Below, one piece after another: positions 47,164 to 60,170 of a DNA stretch of 64,000 nt (position 1 is its first letter; each line of letters starts with the position of its first letter). Made by a program: the position numbers and the translations under genes. Below the pieces are notes generated by a model. The model was not told the DNA's origin, made no database searches, and saw only the letters and a list, made by a program, of their open reading frames with translations. This DNA is from Cannabis sativa (lineage: Eukaryota > Streptophyta > Magnoliopsida > Rosales > Cannabaceae): contig NC_083602.1 of NCBI RefSeq assembly GCF_029168945.1, positions 76,528,600-76,592,599 of the forward strand, in the 5' to 3' direction.

Positions 47164-49054
47164 TGTTGGGTTTTATGCCCTAAATAAAACTCATTTCAAT
47201 ATAATCAGATTTACTTATTAATATAGATCAGAAATAACATTTAATGTTGCATGGTTCACATGATTTTATTTCATGATTATATGTACATAATGTATAAATT
47301 CATCTGAAACCCTTTTCACATACTTGATCCTGTTTATTGTGCCGTCAACACATTGGAAAGTAAACATGACTATGTGAATAAAGTTTCCTAGATTTATCAG
47401 ACACAGGGTTTTACTGATATGATAATCTACAACAGAGTTTACTTGCATTTGGAGAAGTGCTATGTTCTTTCCAGAGCATTGGTTAAAGTAAAGCTCAGGT
47501 TGGATGCATGGAGTATGCATCGGAAGGGACCGATATTGAGCTTTGACTTAGATTTATTAAACTTACCGTAAAATCTATTCAAGTCAATATCGCCTAGTTG
47601 ATCCTAGATCAAATGATCTTAATCCTGTTATGATTAGGCTCAATCTTGAAAGGCTATTCATGTTCCTTGAATTGTTAGTTAAACCTACTTTTAGGTCAGG
47701 GTGAAACGTACTTTTTGGGAACACGGTAGTGCAATTGAGTGGAAGCGCTAGCATAAACATGGAATCTATAGCTTCTATCTGGCGAATAGTAAGCAAAGGA
47801 TGATCACCTTCGAGCTTGACCAAACGAAAATAAATGTTGGAGATCTCATTTCACATAAGCTGAAATATCATTTATCCGGGGTCAAGTGTTTTAAGGATAA
47901 AATACATAGTAGGGTGTTACGGTAATTTAATCCCTTTACTGTGTAGATCATTCATATAGAGGATAATTGATCACATTAGGATTATAACAATGGATAACTA
48001 ATGATGTGTCTATATGGTGTAACATATAGAGCATTCTATATACTGAGAGTGCAATTCTAAGTTCTATGCGTGGATTCAACGAAGAATTAATAAGTTAGTG
48101 AATTTTAGTGCTAAATTCTTGATCTACTTATTGGAAGCTCGGTTATATAGACCCATGGTCCCCCCACTAGTTGAGATAATATTGCTTGTAAGACTCATGT
48201 AATTTGTTTTGATTAATCAATTATAATTCACAAATTAGACTATGTCTAATTGTGAAATTTTCACTAAGTAAGGGCGAAATTGTAAAGAAAGAGTTTATAG
48301 GGGCATATTTGATAATTATGATACTTTGTATGGTTCAATTAATAAATATGATAAATGACAATATTATTTAATAGTTATTTATAGTTATTAAATAGTTAGA
48401 ATTGGCATTTAAATGGTTGAATTAAGAAATTGGCATTTTTGAGAAAATCAGATACAAAAGGTGTTAAAATTACAAAATTGCAAAAAGCAAGGCCCAATCC
48501 ACTAAGTGTATGGCCGGCCACCTATTGTAGGTTTTTAAGTTGATTTTTTCATTATTTTAATGCCATATAATTCAAATCTAACCCTAGTGGAATGCTATAA
48601 ATAGATAGTGAAGGCTTCAGGAAAATTACACTTAAATTTTCTATTTTTCCTTCAGAGAAAAACCTGAGCCTTCTCTCTCCCTATCTGGCTGACCACTCCC
48701 TCTCTTCTTCTTCAATATTTCGAAATCCTTAGTGTATGAGTAGTGCCCACACACATCAAGTGATACCTCAATCATAGTGAGGAAGATCGTGAAGAAAGAT
48801 CATCAGCAAAGGAGTTTCAGCATCAAAGATTCAGAGAAAGAGATCCAGGTTGAGATATTGATAATGCTCTGCTACAGAAAGGAATCAAGGGCTAGATATC
48901 TGAACGGAAGGAGTCATATTATTCCGCTACACCCAATGTAAGGTTTCCTAAACTTTATATGTGTTTAATTTATCGTTTTAGAAAGTTCTTATTTAGGATA
49001 TTTACAAACATACTTGTGAGTAGATCTAAGATCCTGGTAAAATAATTTCCAACA
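47164..49054 (+). repeat. 3' LTR of A1
   Basis: 1891 bp, directly after the polypurine tract AAGTGGGAGTT (47153-47163) and nearly identical to the 5' LTR. It is followed by the duplication GAGCC. Confidence 0.92.
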
Positions 49055-49059
49055 GAGCC

Positions 49060-49625
49060 AAACCAAATTTGTTGGAGCATTTGTAAATGATCGACAATGA
49101 AATTCAAAACTTCATAGATTAATAATAAGTATGTACACCAATTCAAAACACAAATACAAACTCAATCCTAAAAAATCTGAAGTAATCATAAAAGGATAAA
49201 ACCATATATAAGTAAAAGTATTGATTTAAGAGATAAATAAATGCAAAATAAAATTAATAAATTATATTCCTGATATTTTAATATTATATTTATATATAAC
49301 TGAGTTTTTCATCACCCCTCTTACCACCCATTCAAAATTTAGGATAATTGGGAACACGTATAATTAACTTTTTATCTATACTGTATACAGATGTGTGCCT
49401 TGAATGGAACAATAAAACTAAAGTAACCACAGTGAAAAAAGAAAGAACGATGACTGATGAAGGTGATCGGTAGGACTGAGTCGGCAGTTAAACCCATTGA
49501 AATTTGACATTTATTAATTAATATTACACCAAACAATATACATATAATAAGCAATAAACATATATTATTATGTAGATTTTGATTTGAGTAAAACCACAGG
49601 AAACCAGGAACCGACTCGATCTCGC
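49060..49625 (-). other. Middle segment of Helitron H1
   Basis: This is the Helitron sequence between the A1 and E insertions. It is AT-rich with no convincing exon. I see no gene in it. Confidence 0.5.
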
Positions 49626-51526
49626 TGTTGGAATATATTTTACCAGGATCTCAGATCTACTCACAAGTATGTTGTTTAAAAACCCTAAATATGAACTTTC
49701 TAAAACGATAAATTAAACACATATAAAGTTAAGAAAACCTTACATTGATGCAGTGGAATTAATGTCTCCTTCCACTCAGATCTCTAACCCTTGTATCCTT
49801 TCTGTAGCAGAGTATAATCAAGATCTGAGCCCGAATGTCCTTCTTCTTCAAGTTTGATCCTTCACAGTCTTCCAATCTATGATTGAGTTACTGCTTGCTG
49901 TGTGTGGGCACTTACTCTTTCACTAGGGTCGAAATTGATCAAGGAGAAAAGAAGAGAGAGGGTTTCGGCCAGGTATAGAAAGTGGGGAAGGCTCAGTTTT
50001 TCTGAAGAGAGAAATTTCTGTCAGAAAAGGTTGTGAAAAACTTGTGATTTGACTGAGCCATCACTTTCTATTTATAGGCAAATACTAGGTTTAGGTTAGG
50101 ATTTATTTGGCATTAAAATAATGAAAATATTAATTTGAAAAAGCTATTTAAGTGGCCGGCCATGGTGTGTTAATGGGCCTCACTTAATTTTGCAATTTTA
50201 TCAAATTTTATCTCTATTTTCTCAAAAACGCCAATTTTCTAATTCTAACCTTTTAAATGCCAAAACTAATTATTTAATAACTAAAATAGATTATTAAATA
50301 ATATTGTCATTTAATTTAATTATTAATTAGGCATATAAAGTCCATTAATAAATAAATAAACCTAGAAACTCTTTTCTTTACAATTTCACCCCTGCTTAGT
50401 GAAAATTCATAAAATTAGACATAGTCTAACTTTAGAATTATAATTGATCAATCACGAACCAATTAATGAGTCTTACAAGCAGAATGTTCTCAACTAGAAT
50501 GGGGACCATGGATCTATATGCTGAGCTTCCAATAAGTGAACCAAATTTACCAAGTAAATTCCTACTTATTAATTCTTCGTTGAATCCACTCTTAGAACTT
50601 AGAATTGCACTCTCAGACTTATATAGAGCATATTGTATGTTCCACGATATCAATATACTATCTCATTTAACCATTGTTATAATCTTATTGTGATTTAAAG
50701 ATCCTCTATATAGATGATCTACATCGAGATGGGATTTCTTTACCGTTCTCACCCCTCAATGTATTTTGCCCCTTAAAACACTTAGCTACCTGTAAATGGT
50801 GTTTAGTGATCTAATAATTAGTCAGTTAAACAAGAGCTCATCCATTTACTTCTATTTGCTAAGCTCGAAGGGAATCATCACTTGACTTCTATACACCAGT
50901 AGAAGCTATAGATTCCATATTTATGTTCAAAGACTCCCACTCAATCATACTATCATGTTCCCAAAATATACGTATCACCCTGACCCAAAAGTAGGCTTAA
51001 CTAATAAATCAAAGAACATGAATAGCACTCCTGAGTTGAGCCCAAGCATATCAGGATTTAGATTCTTTTAATCTTAAGATCAACTACTGATATTGACTTA
51101 GAAAGATATGTATAACGGTAAGTTTGTAATATCTTAACTTAGTTGCAATATCTGTCCAGTCCAATGTATACTCCATACATTCGAAACTAGTATACTTTAC
51201 TAATGTCCTGGAAAGAACATAACACTTACTCCAAGTGTAAGTACACATCATCGCTGATTATCACATTAGTGTAAATCCAATAACACTGATGAAACAGGGA
51301 CCAAAACTTTTGATTCATATGATCACAATCACATTCCACTGTGTTGACGATACTATAATTGTGAATAAACATATGATCTGGATTTAACTGATTTTGTGTG
51401 TGAACATAATAAACATATTTAAACCATTAGCATGTAAATTTCATGCAAACATCAATCACTTCAAATTTCTTATATTGATAACTAATCAGATTGTAAAGAG
51501 TTTTATTTAGGGCATAAAACCCAACA
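49626..51526 (-). repeat. 3' LTR of E
   Basis: 1901 bp, TGTTGGAATATATTTTACC to AAAACCCAACA, with the reversed polypurine tract (AACTCCCACTT) adjoining at 51527. Confidence 0.92.
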
Positions 51527-51538
51527 AACTCCCACTTG

Positions 51539-53204
51539 CACTAATATAAAACAAACTGCGCAAATAGGTCAATCTGATGTCTTGATCTTCAGATCAAGTG
51601 TAGTATATTTGAATCCACCCAAACTTCTGGAAACTAGTTCATAAATACACTTATGAAACATCCTTTACTATATGCTTTACTCATCAAGGGATACTGAAAT
51701 CTTTACTGTTTTAAAAGTACATCTGAATAAACAGAAGACATATCTCTCATATTTTAAAATATGTAATTGAGATAATACAGTGTAGACTTTTCTTCAGTGA
51801 TATAACTTTCTGGTATTTTCGAATAGACCAAGTTATAGTTCTTCTCTGGTAGAGCTTGAATTGTTATACAATAATTCCTCCACCCCTAAAGTAAGCACCA
51901 TCTCATAGAATTTCGAAATTAGATGGTGAGATACAAAGACAACTGATACACAGTTCCTTAATATCTAACATATAGATCACTTTTATAAATCTTTCTTGAA
52001 TATCTTCTAATGTTCCCTATTTGATTACATCTCAGATAGCTCCCACTCAATAGCAGATGTCTTGTTAAATAATACTTTTAACCTCTGATTGTTTGGAGAG
52101 TTACCTAGTTGTGACTTTTGTATTAGTCTGAAACTTTAAGTTAAGACTAAGTCATCAACATAGCAGACTAGTATTTTGAAGTGAAAAATACATGCCAGAG
52201 ATAAAGTAATCAAAATTAAGATACCATAAAATTTTATGAGGATTAAGAATTCTAAGTTCAAGTCATTCGAATGGACTGAACTAGAGTTCTTTATCTTATT
52301 CTCATAATTCTGATAAGCTATTCCTATCCATGTGAATGGTTAGATTTGCTTTTCAGTAATGTTCTTAAGTACCTATCACAAGTGTCAACCTAATGAAGAT
52401 GGGTATAGAATTTTAAAATTCTCCCACTCAATAAAGGTAGTGTGAAACTTTAACAAAGAACTTTCAAAGGTATCAAACTTTTACTTACAACAGTAAAAAC
52501 GAAATGGAACATACAATCAAGATCAAGAATTTATATTGACAACAACTAACTCATCATATTACTTCCATTTTTAAATAAGATATGTGTTACATAGGGAATT
52601 GTGGAATAGACTCCACCCCTAAGAATATACATATAGGGTACTATGGATAACCTCCACCCCTAAGTATATAGAGATTATGATCCACCACTAAAGGTTGTAA
52701 AGATCATGATTCTCTTAGTGTGATAGAGTTTATGTGGAGTTGAATACTATCCAGAGTTCATTAGATATAAAAGATCGTTGAACTGCATAGTTTTCTTAAC
52801 TTTTCTCCACCCCTATCAGATCATAAGATCCTTTTATTAAACAAATTCTTAATAATTGTATGAGAATGAACAATTATTGATAAACATAGAAATAATTTCT
52901 AGTGTTTATTTAATATAACTCGATGAAGAGTTGTAAATATTATAGAATTTGCATCAATAATAAAAACACTTACACATACAAACATACAAATATAATGTGG
53001 TAATAATTGATGAAGATGAATTAAATGAAGCTCAATCTCATAAATTGCAATAGTAAATTTTGAAAATTAGAAACTTTATTAATAAAAAAAATGTATTGCA
53101 ACAATATGAGAGAAACAGGGATAAATATCCCTGACTAAAATTTGAAATCCAAATTGTCTTTAAACTAAAACAATTAATTCAAAAAAAATTGAAGAGCTTC
53201 ATCT
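51539..53204 (-). pseudogene. Pol scraps of element E
   Basis: No open frame. On the minus strand an integrase-like SDRGG remnant lies near 52808-52825 and a reverse-transcriptase CYVDDLV with YVDD at 52151-52162. These match the scraps in D in order and spacing. Only about 1.7 kb separates gag/protease from the polypurine tract, too short for full integrase, RT and RNase H. Confidence 0.6.
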
Positions 53205-53330
53205 TCATCTGGACGATTTCACCCTTGGTCCAGCTTTCTGATCCAACTCATCTGAGTTCAAGTAGCTTGGCCTATAAGAAGAAGAAAACAAATAAACAAA
53301 GTTTAGTCCAGAATCATAAATCCAATTGGA
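53205..53330 (-). pseudogene. Truncated copia protease stub of E
   Basis: In a different frame from gag, just after its stop, the minus strand encodes NWIYDSGLNF followed by about 30 residues and a stop. The DSG (53307-53315) matches the catalytic triad of copia proteases (family WxxDSGATNHxC), but the ATNHVC part is altered and the domain ends early. It is probably inactive. Confidence 0.6.
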
Positions 53331-53349
53331 TAATAATTCACTAAAACTC

Positions 53350-54216
53350 TTAAAGTTTATAAATGGAAATACCTTGTTTCTTTGCAAGAAGTTTAGGACA
53401 TTGGGGTTTCCAATGACCTTTCTCATTGCAGTAGAAACACTTTCCTTTAAGTGTAGCATCACCAGAAGGAATAGCCTTTTTATTCTTCATGGCTTTTGTT
53501 CGCTTCTTGGTGTTGTTCCACTTCTTCTTCGATTTGGGCTTTGAAGCAGAGGCAATATTTGCTTCAGGTTTCATCGTCCCATTACCATTCCCAGGATTGT
53601 GAGGTTTACTCCCTTTCTTCTTGGGTCCTCCAATCAAATTTTCATAAGTTTGAAGGTCATTGACTAATTCATGAAAGTCAATTTCCTTCTTATTCATGAC
53701 ATAATTTGATGTATATGGTAGAAATGCTGGAGTCAGGCTATTCAAGATAAGACTAACTTGAGTAGCACTGTCCATTTCAGCACCATGATCCTGGGCTTCT
53801 TGGAAATAACTGGACATGAGGAGAACATGGTCACGCACGTTTTGATGAGGTTCCATCCGTGCATTAATGTACTTCTTAGTCGCGTCAAAGCGTGACTGAA
53901 GTGATGCCTTACCGAATAGCTCATTTAACTTCGTCATAACTTCAGCAGCCTTCTCAGTTTTAGAAAACCGAGTTTTGAGGGTGTCAACCATGCTAGAAAG
54001 CATAAAGTATAGAGCTTTGTCATTTGGTTTCTGCCAACGCTCATACTTTTCTTTCACAGCTTTGGAAGCATTGTCCCCAGGCACTTCAGGTGACGGCTCA
54101 GTTAAAACAAACAAGGCACTTTCTCCTATGAGAGCAATATTAATGTTCTCATTCCATTTATTAAAGTTAGATCCATTCAGCTTGTTTTCAGTCAACAGTG
54201 ATAACATGGGATTCAT
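53350..54216 (-). CDS. Copia Gag polyprotein of element E (intact, 288 residues)
   Basis: This is the only intact retrotransposon gene in the window. It encodes the capsid/nucleocapsid protein that packages element RNA in cytoplasmic particles. The N-terminal half has the copia gag pattern (LNGSNFNKWNENINIALIG near residues 13-31, WQKPNDKALYFMLSSM near 70-85, YINARMEPHQNVRDHVLLMS near 115-135, ILNSLTPAFLPYTSNYVMNK near 160-180). A lysine-rich linker follows, then one CCHC zinc knuckle, CFYCNEKGHWKPQCP (Cys260, Cys263, His268, Cys273). The ATG at 54216 aligns with the start in D. In complete copia elements gag runs on into protease, but here a stop falls 15 codons after the knuckle. It may serve itself and related gag-less copies in trans; that is inference. 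Confidence 0.88.
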   Translation of the reverse strand: MNPMLSLLTENKLNGSNFNKWNENINIALIGESALFVLTEPSPEVPGDNASKAVKEKYERWQKPNDKALYFMLSSMVDTLKTRFSKTEKAAEVMTKLNELFGKASLQSRFDATKKYINARMEPHQNVRDHVLLMSSYFQEAQDHGAEMDSATQVSLILNSLTPAFLPYTSNYVMNKKEIDFHELVNDLQTYENLIGGPKKKGSKPHNPGNGNGTMKPEANIASASKPKSKKKWNNTKKRTKAMKNKKAIPSGDATLKGKCFYCNEKGHWKPQCPKLLAKKQGISIYKL

Positions 54217-57200
54217 TTTGATAATACAGGATACTACAAAATAATAGAAATCAACAAATAGAAATTAATAATGGTTTAACACAAAATCAATTCAGAAATT
54301 ATAAGCACATAGCAAGTAGGAATGATATGAGAAAATACTTAAAAAATTCAATCCTAAATAATTTCCAAGGTTTTCAACAAACTGATATCAGTGTCCCGTT
54401 TAGGCGAGAGTCAAAGCTACCATTCATTGAATAGAGTTGTCAGCTCATCTAAAATGTTAAACATTCTAGCAACCTTTTATTCGATCAAGATTGGAATCCA
54501 GCGTTGTCCCGTTTAGGCGAGAGTCAAGGCTATTCTATCTTATGAGCTTCTACCATTGTTTCGCAATTTGCAAGTCAAATATGGTCGCCACCATTAGGGT
54601 GATCTATACCATATAAAACACTTACAAACCACTTATCATGCTAGATTAAACGGTGCGAAATTGCTAATGAACGTTCCTCCATTAGGGAGGATTACTCACT
54701 AAAACAAACGCGGTGTAAAACCCACAATGGAGATCGAATATCTTAATAATAATAAAGCTCATTATTTAAAATGTATTTTCTTTATTATTCTAATAAATAA
54801 ATTCTCATTAAATTCGAAATTAAGAATTAAAATTCAAAAATAAGAATTTAATATAATATTTATAAAATTATACTTAGATGGTGATTGAAATAAAATTAAT
54901 TATTTCCATCTTAGTAATAATCTTAAATATAAATATTAAGGAAATTAATTTAAGTTGAATTAAATAAAATAATTAGCAACTTAAAAATTTCCTTTGAGAA
55001 TATATTTATTGAGTTCGAAAATTTAAAGTATATAAAAGAAATATACTATTTTCGAAAATAATAAAATTAGAAAAGAAATACTTCAAGCAAAAATATCACC
55101 TATCTAGATTTTCTTTTGACTAGTTAATTCAATTTCTAATAATATATGTATTTTTAAATTCATTTATTTTAAATTAATCAATTAAATGAAAAAATCATTG
55201 ACTTGAGTTGGTCCAAGAATAAATAATTAATTTACAACTCAATCTATTTTTCAAGATAAAAAATTCGAAAAATATTGCATAATTAAAATGCAAATTTCGA
55301 AATTGATTAATAAAATAAAGAAAAATATATATTTTGAAAATTATTTAAATTTAAGTTGAAAAATTAAATTTCAACCTAAAAATAATTTTCTATTTAATTA
55401 AGTGTCATGAAAAATCAATAAATATTTAAGTATCATGATGAAAATCAACTTAGATATTTAGATTCTTCAAGTTAATTAAATGTATTAAATTCAAGAAATA
55501 AATAATTAAGTGTAGAGAAGGCTTAATTATTAATTTCTATTTAATACTAGGAAAAATATACTTAATAAAATTGTACCAAAATTAATTATTTAAATAATTA
55601 ATTTCACAAAGTATAATTTTCCTATTTAAATATTAGAAATAATAAGTAGTCTAGAAATTACTATCTAGAAAATATCTTATTTGACTAAGTATCTTTTCAA
55701 AAAATTTGAAAAATATCTAATTTAAGTTATATAGAAAAAATCTAAAACTTAAATAATTTCAAATTTAGATTTAATTAAATATCAAAAATTAAGTTGTAAC
55801 CGCTTAATTTGAAGATATCTTTTTAAAGTTAATATTTGAAAAGATATTAACCAAAAAATATCTAAAATATTCCATTTTAAGTTAATATTCAAAAAGATAT
55901 TAACTTAAAAAATATCTTAAGAATCTTTAATAACTAATGCCTAGGATTCCTCAACTTGATTTAAAATTTAAATCAAATATTCAAATTTAAGTTAGATAAG
56001 AAAAATTAGTTGATACAACTAATTTATAACTTAAAAATGAATATTTAATTAAATAAGCTCCAGAAAGAATCTTAGTTAGTTAAAATTCTATATTTAATTA
56101 AATACAATAAAAATACAAATAGTTTGTCTAGAAATAATATCTAAACTAAGAGTGTTTTTCTTAAAATTAACTTTAAAATATTAAAATGAAAATAAATTTC
56201 ATATATTTTAAAAGTTAATTATGTTGCTAATTCAATTTTATTAGGTCAAACTAATATAATTAACCTAGTACAGTTATTCAAATCAGGCAAATGGGCCTTC
56301 ACAATTGGGGTAGTTCATTTGAGGGGGTGCTGGGTTCAGTATGTCGTACCCACTTCTATGGCTCCCAACTCTCACACAAGGCCCAAAAGAGAGGAATTTA
56401 ACCTTAAAATAAATAACTGTTATTAATTGAATAGGTCCAATAACTAAATAGACCTAAATAAAATCTATCATGGTGTGACATTTTATTTAGCAACAACCTA
56501 TATGTATCTATATTAAAACAAAATAAACATATAGGCTCACACAGGCACACTTTGGATGGATCCTATCATGTTGCTAGGTCATACACAGATGAAAGAAGAT
56601 TGTAAAATTTACCTGTTACAAATTATTAACTTGACCAAGGGAGCCATCAGATCATTAGATCTGGCAAAAAGTAACCATGGCTATTTGCAATCAAGTAATA
56701 ATAGGTTTTGAAAACTTACACACAAGTTAAAACCACATACTCCTGCAACAAGGTTAGCTGGATAGTTGGAAGTAGGATTTATTTAATTTTAAATAAATAA
56801 TTTTGAAAAATAAATAATTAAAAAAATATTTAATTAATTTCGAGAATAAATAAAATAAAAAATAAATTTAAATTTCGAAATTAAAAAAAATATATATTTA
56901 AAATTAAACCTACTATTTTGAAAAATTAGGTTTCAACCAACCTAAATATCATTTCAAAAATTTGCTAACTATTTTTAAAAATTAAATGTTATTTTATAAA
57001 TAAAAATTAAATAAAAATTAGAAAAGATAAATGAAATATCTTATCAGATTTTAAATTTAATTTAAATATATAAAATAACAAAATTTAAAAGTTAGCAAAA
57101 TATCTTACATCTATTTAAAATTACATGATTATAGTTATCTTATTTTAAATTTAAATAAGGTCAAATTATTTAAAAAAAAAATTAATTTAAAAAATATATA

Positions 57201-57773
57201 TAAAATCTGACCTTAAATTTAAAAATAAGATAAGATATAATCAAATTTAAAAATAAGATCGATTTTTAAGCAAGAAGATAGATACTAATTCTATTCAAAT
57301 TCAAATTACACTAATATCTTGAATTAAATTTAAAAAATATTAAATTAATTCAAAATGATAATTAGAATTGAATTAGGAATAGTAATAGTATATATACAAA
57401 ACTATACAAAAAATCGAAAGTTAATTCCATGAAAAAGCATGAAAAATCGAAGAAAAACGAAAAAATTGTGAGCTGTACGGACAGTTTTCGCGATCGTAGG
57501 AAAATTTCAAGACAAATTTCGATTTTTTCAAATCTTCAAAAATTCATAACTAATTCAAATAAAATCGAAATTGAGTTCTGTAAAAGGCTAACTTGCTTAA
57601 TTTTTTCCATACTATCCAATAAAAATAATTCCAGAAACAGAATCGCAATTATTTTTCACAAAAATTTACAAACATCAATCAATCATCAAATAACACTCAA
57701 TACAACATGATACCATCCAAAAACAAACAAACAATCGTTTTAAAGTCCAAATTTCATGCAAGTAAATCAATTA
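54217..57773 (-). mobile_element. Non-coding leader of E
   Basis: An AT-rich leader homologous to those of A1, A2, A3 and A4. The pre-gag island lies at about 54375-54720 and the conserved island with TATGTCGTACCCAC at about 56285-56390. No coding sequence visible. Confidence 0.75.
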
Positions 57774-57790
57774 CCATGGCTCTGAGGCCA
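57774..57790 (-). other. Primer-binding site of E
   Basis: On the minus strand, TGGCCTCAGAGCCATGG, 2 nt inside the 5' LTR. It is the same variant as in the other copies. Confidence 0.75.
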
Positions 57791-57792
57791 GT

Positions 57793-59691
57793 TGTTGGAA
57801 TATATTTTACCAGGATCTTAGATCTACTCACAAGTATGTTGTTTAAACACCCTAAATATGAACTTTCTAAAACGATAAATTAAACACATATAAAGTTAAG
57901 AAAACCTTACATTGATGCAGCGGAATTAATGTCTCCTTCCACTCAGATCTCTAACCCTTGTATCCTTTACGTAGCGAGTATAATCAAGATCCGAGCCCGA
58001 ATGTCCTTCTTCTTCAAGTTTGATCCTTCACAGTCTTCCAATCTATGATTGAGTTACTGCTTGCTGTGTGTGGGCACTTACTCTTTCACTAGGGTCGAAA
58101 TTGATCAAGGAGAAAAGAAGAGAGAGGGTTTCGGCCAGGTATAGAAAGTGGGGAAGGCTCAGTTTTTCTGAAGAGAGAAATTTCTGTCAGAAAAGGTTGT
58201 GAAAAACTTGTGATTTGACTGAGCCATCACTTTCTATTTATAGGCAACTACTAGGTTTAGGTTAGGATTTATTTGGCATTAAAATAATGAAAATATTAAT
58301 TTGAAAAAGCTATTTAAGTGGCCGGCCATGGTGTGTTAATGGGCCTCACTTAATTTTGCAATTTTATCAAATTTTATCTCTATTTTCTCAAAAACGCCAA
58401 TTTTCCAATTCTAACCTTTTAAATGCCAAAACTAATTATTTAATAACTAAAATAGATTATTAAATAATATTGTCATTTAATTTAATTATTAATTAGACAT
58501 ATAAAGTCCATTAATAAATAAATAAACCTAGAAACTCTTTTCTTTACAATTTCACCCCTGCTTAGTGAAAATTCATAAAATTAGACATAGTCTAACTTTA
58601 GAATTATAATTGATCAATCACGAACCAATTAATGAGTCTTACAAGCAGAATGTTCTCAACTAGAATGGGGACCATGGATCTATATGCTGAGCTTCCAATA
58701 AGTGAACCAAATTTACCAAGTAAATTCCTACTTATTAATTCTTCGTTGAATCCACTCTTAGAACTTAGAATTACACTCTCAGACTTATATAGAGCATATT
58801 GTATGTTCCACGATATCAATATACTATCTCATTTAACCATTGTTATAATCTTATTGTGATTTAAAGATCCTCTATATAGATGATCTACATCGAGATGGGA
58901 TTTCTTTACCGTTCTCACCCCTCAATGTATTTTGCCCCTTAAAACACTTAGCTACTTGTAAATGGTGTTTAGTGATCTAATAATTAGTCAGTTAAACAAG
59001 AGCTCATCCATTTACTTCTATTTGCTAAGCTCGAAGGGAATCATCACTTGACTTCTATACACCAGTAGAAGCTATAGATTCCATATTTATGTTCAGCACT
59101 CCCACTCAGTCATACTATCATGTTCCCAAAATATACGTATCACCCTGACCCAAAAGTAGGCTTAACTAATAAATCAAAGAACATGAATAGCACTCCTGAG
59201 TTGAGCCCAAGCATATCAGGATTTAGATTCTTTTAATCTTAAGATCAACTACTGATATTGACTTGGAAAGATATGTATAACGGTAAGTTTGTAATATCTT
59301 AACTTAGTTGCAATATCGGTCCAGTCCAATGTATACTCCATACATTCGAAACTAGTATACTTTACTAATGTCCTGGAAAGAACATAACACTTACTCCAAG
59401 TGTAAGTACACATCATCGCTGATTATCACATTAGTGTAAATCCAATAACACTGATGAAACAGGGACCAAAACTTTTGATTCATATGATCACAATCACATT
59501 CCACTGTGTTGACGATACTATAATTGTGAATAAACATATGATCTGGATTTAACTGATTTTTTGTGTGAACATAATAAACATATTTAAACCATTAGCATGT
59601 AAATTTCATGCAAACATCAATCACTTCAAATTTCTTATATTGATAACTAATCAGATTGTAAAGAGTTTTATTTAGGGCATAAAACCCAACA
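57793..59691 (-). repeat. 5' LTR of E
   Basis: 1899 bp, TGTTGG to CCAACA, nearly identical to the left LTR. On the minus strand the TATA region CTATAAATAGA lies near 58235-58245. Confidence 0.92.
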
Positions 59692-59769
59692 CTCGCTCTC
59701 TTTGAATATTTTGATTTGATCACATGCATATGAAGATTAATTAAACTGTAAAGGAAATAAAAAAAATAC

Positions 59770-59954
59770 CTTTCTGCCATACTTCGAGAATGGGACTACA
59801 GCGGGGGCTGCGTCAACCTGTACACAAAAATCAAAACTTTTTAGAAAAACAAAATGGAAAAGCAAAGAAAAATTTAAAAGACAAAATAAATGAAAGAAAA
59901 AAAATTCAAGTGTAAATGTACTTTAATGGCGGACTGGTTGCTGGACTTGCCCAT
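59770..59954 (-). pseudogene. Nucleolin-like gene fragment (first two coding exons)
   Basis: Exons on the minus strand are 59922-59954 (MGKSSNQSAIK) and 59770-59817 (VDAAPAVVPFSKYGRK), both phase 0 with GT-AG edges. Plant nucleolins begin MGKSSKKS and continue with a similar alanine/valine/proline segment. A pyrimidine-rich stretch resembling a 5' untranslated region precedes the ATG. The acidic, RNA-binding and glycine/arginine-rich regions of nucleolin are absent. It lies in Helitron H1, on its strand, so it is read as a captured 5' gene end. With only 27 residues to judge, identity is moderate. Confidence 0.55.
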
Positions 59955-60035
59955 TACAAGAACTGCTATATGAAAAAGTTAGGGTTTAACAAGGAGAAGA
60001 AGAGAGGTAGAGAGAAGAGAACCCAGAAAAACCCA

Positions 60036-60170
60036 AGGGTTCATGAGAAGAACGTCTCCGATTTTGATTCCTCGATCTGTGACGAAAGAGTTCCATTTTG
60101 GTCCTTCGATCTTGACAGAAGTGATGCTACTGTTGGTGCCCGTTGAGAATATCAGAGTTACACTATCCAA
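60036..60170 (-). pseudogene. Probable B3 DNA-binding domain fragment
   Basis: The minus strand encodes about 45 open residues containing VKIEGPKWNSFVTDRGIKIG followed by DVLLMNP. The W-x2-F-V-x6-L/I-K-x-G-D pattern is the C-terminal half of plant B3 domains (REM/ARF type). Upstream and downstream parts of the domain are missing, and the segment runs straight into the nucleolin-like leader. It lies within Helitron H1 and on its strand. Overlapping plus-strand reading frames look like shadows. Confidence 0.45.

Larger units (their letters stand above)
38873..49054 (+). mobile_element. Copia-family LTR retrotransposon A1, full-length, gag-less
   Basis: A complete 10.2-kb element with target duplication GAGCC (38868-38872 and 49055-49059), inserted in Helitron H1. 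The order is 5' LTR, primer-binding site (40767-40783), leader of about 3.7 kb, decayed pol (44540-47150), polypurine tract (47153-47163) and 3' LTR. There is no gag. By eye the two 1.89-kb LTRs differ at roughly 20-30 positions, so insertion is recent. Every pol segment has stops, so movement needed proteins from other elements. Confidence 0.93.
49626..59691 (-). mobile_element. Copia-family LTR retrotransposon E, full-length, gag-bearing, non-autonomous
   Basis: A complete 10.1-kb element with target duplication CTCGC (49621-49625 and 59692-59696), inserted in Helitron H1. On the minus strand the order is 5' LTR (57793-59691), primer-binding site (57774-57790), long leader, intact gag (54216-53350), protease stub, pol scraps, polypurine tract (51527-51538 in reverse) and 3' LTR (49626-51526). 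By eye the LTRs differ at about 15-20 of 1900 positions, so it is the youngest insertion here. Integrase and reverse transcriptase are reduced to fragments. The layout fits the TR-GAG class. Confidence 0.93.

Noticed and set aside
59916..60146. Plus-strand frame of 76 codons across the nucleolin/B3 region
   Set aside because: It is basic and low-complexity, and antisense to segments with better protein matches and splice signals on the minus strand.
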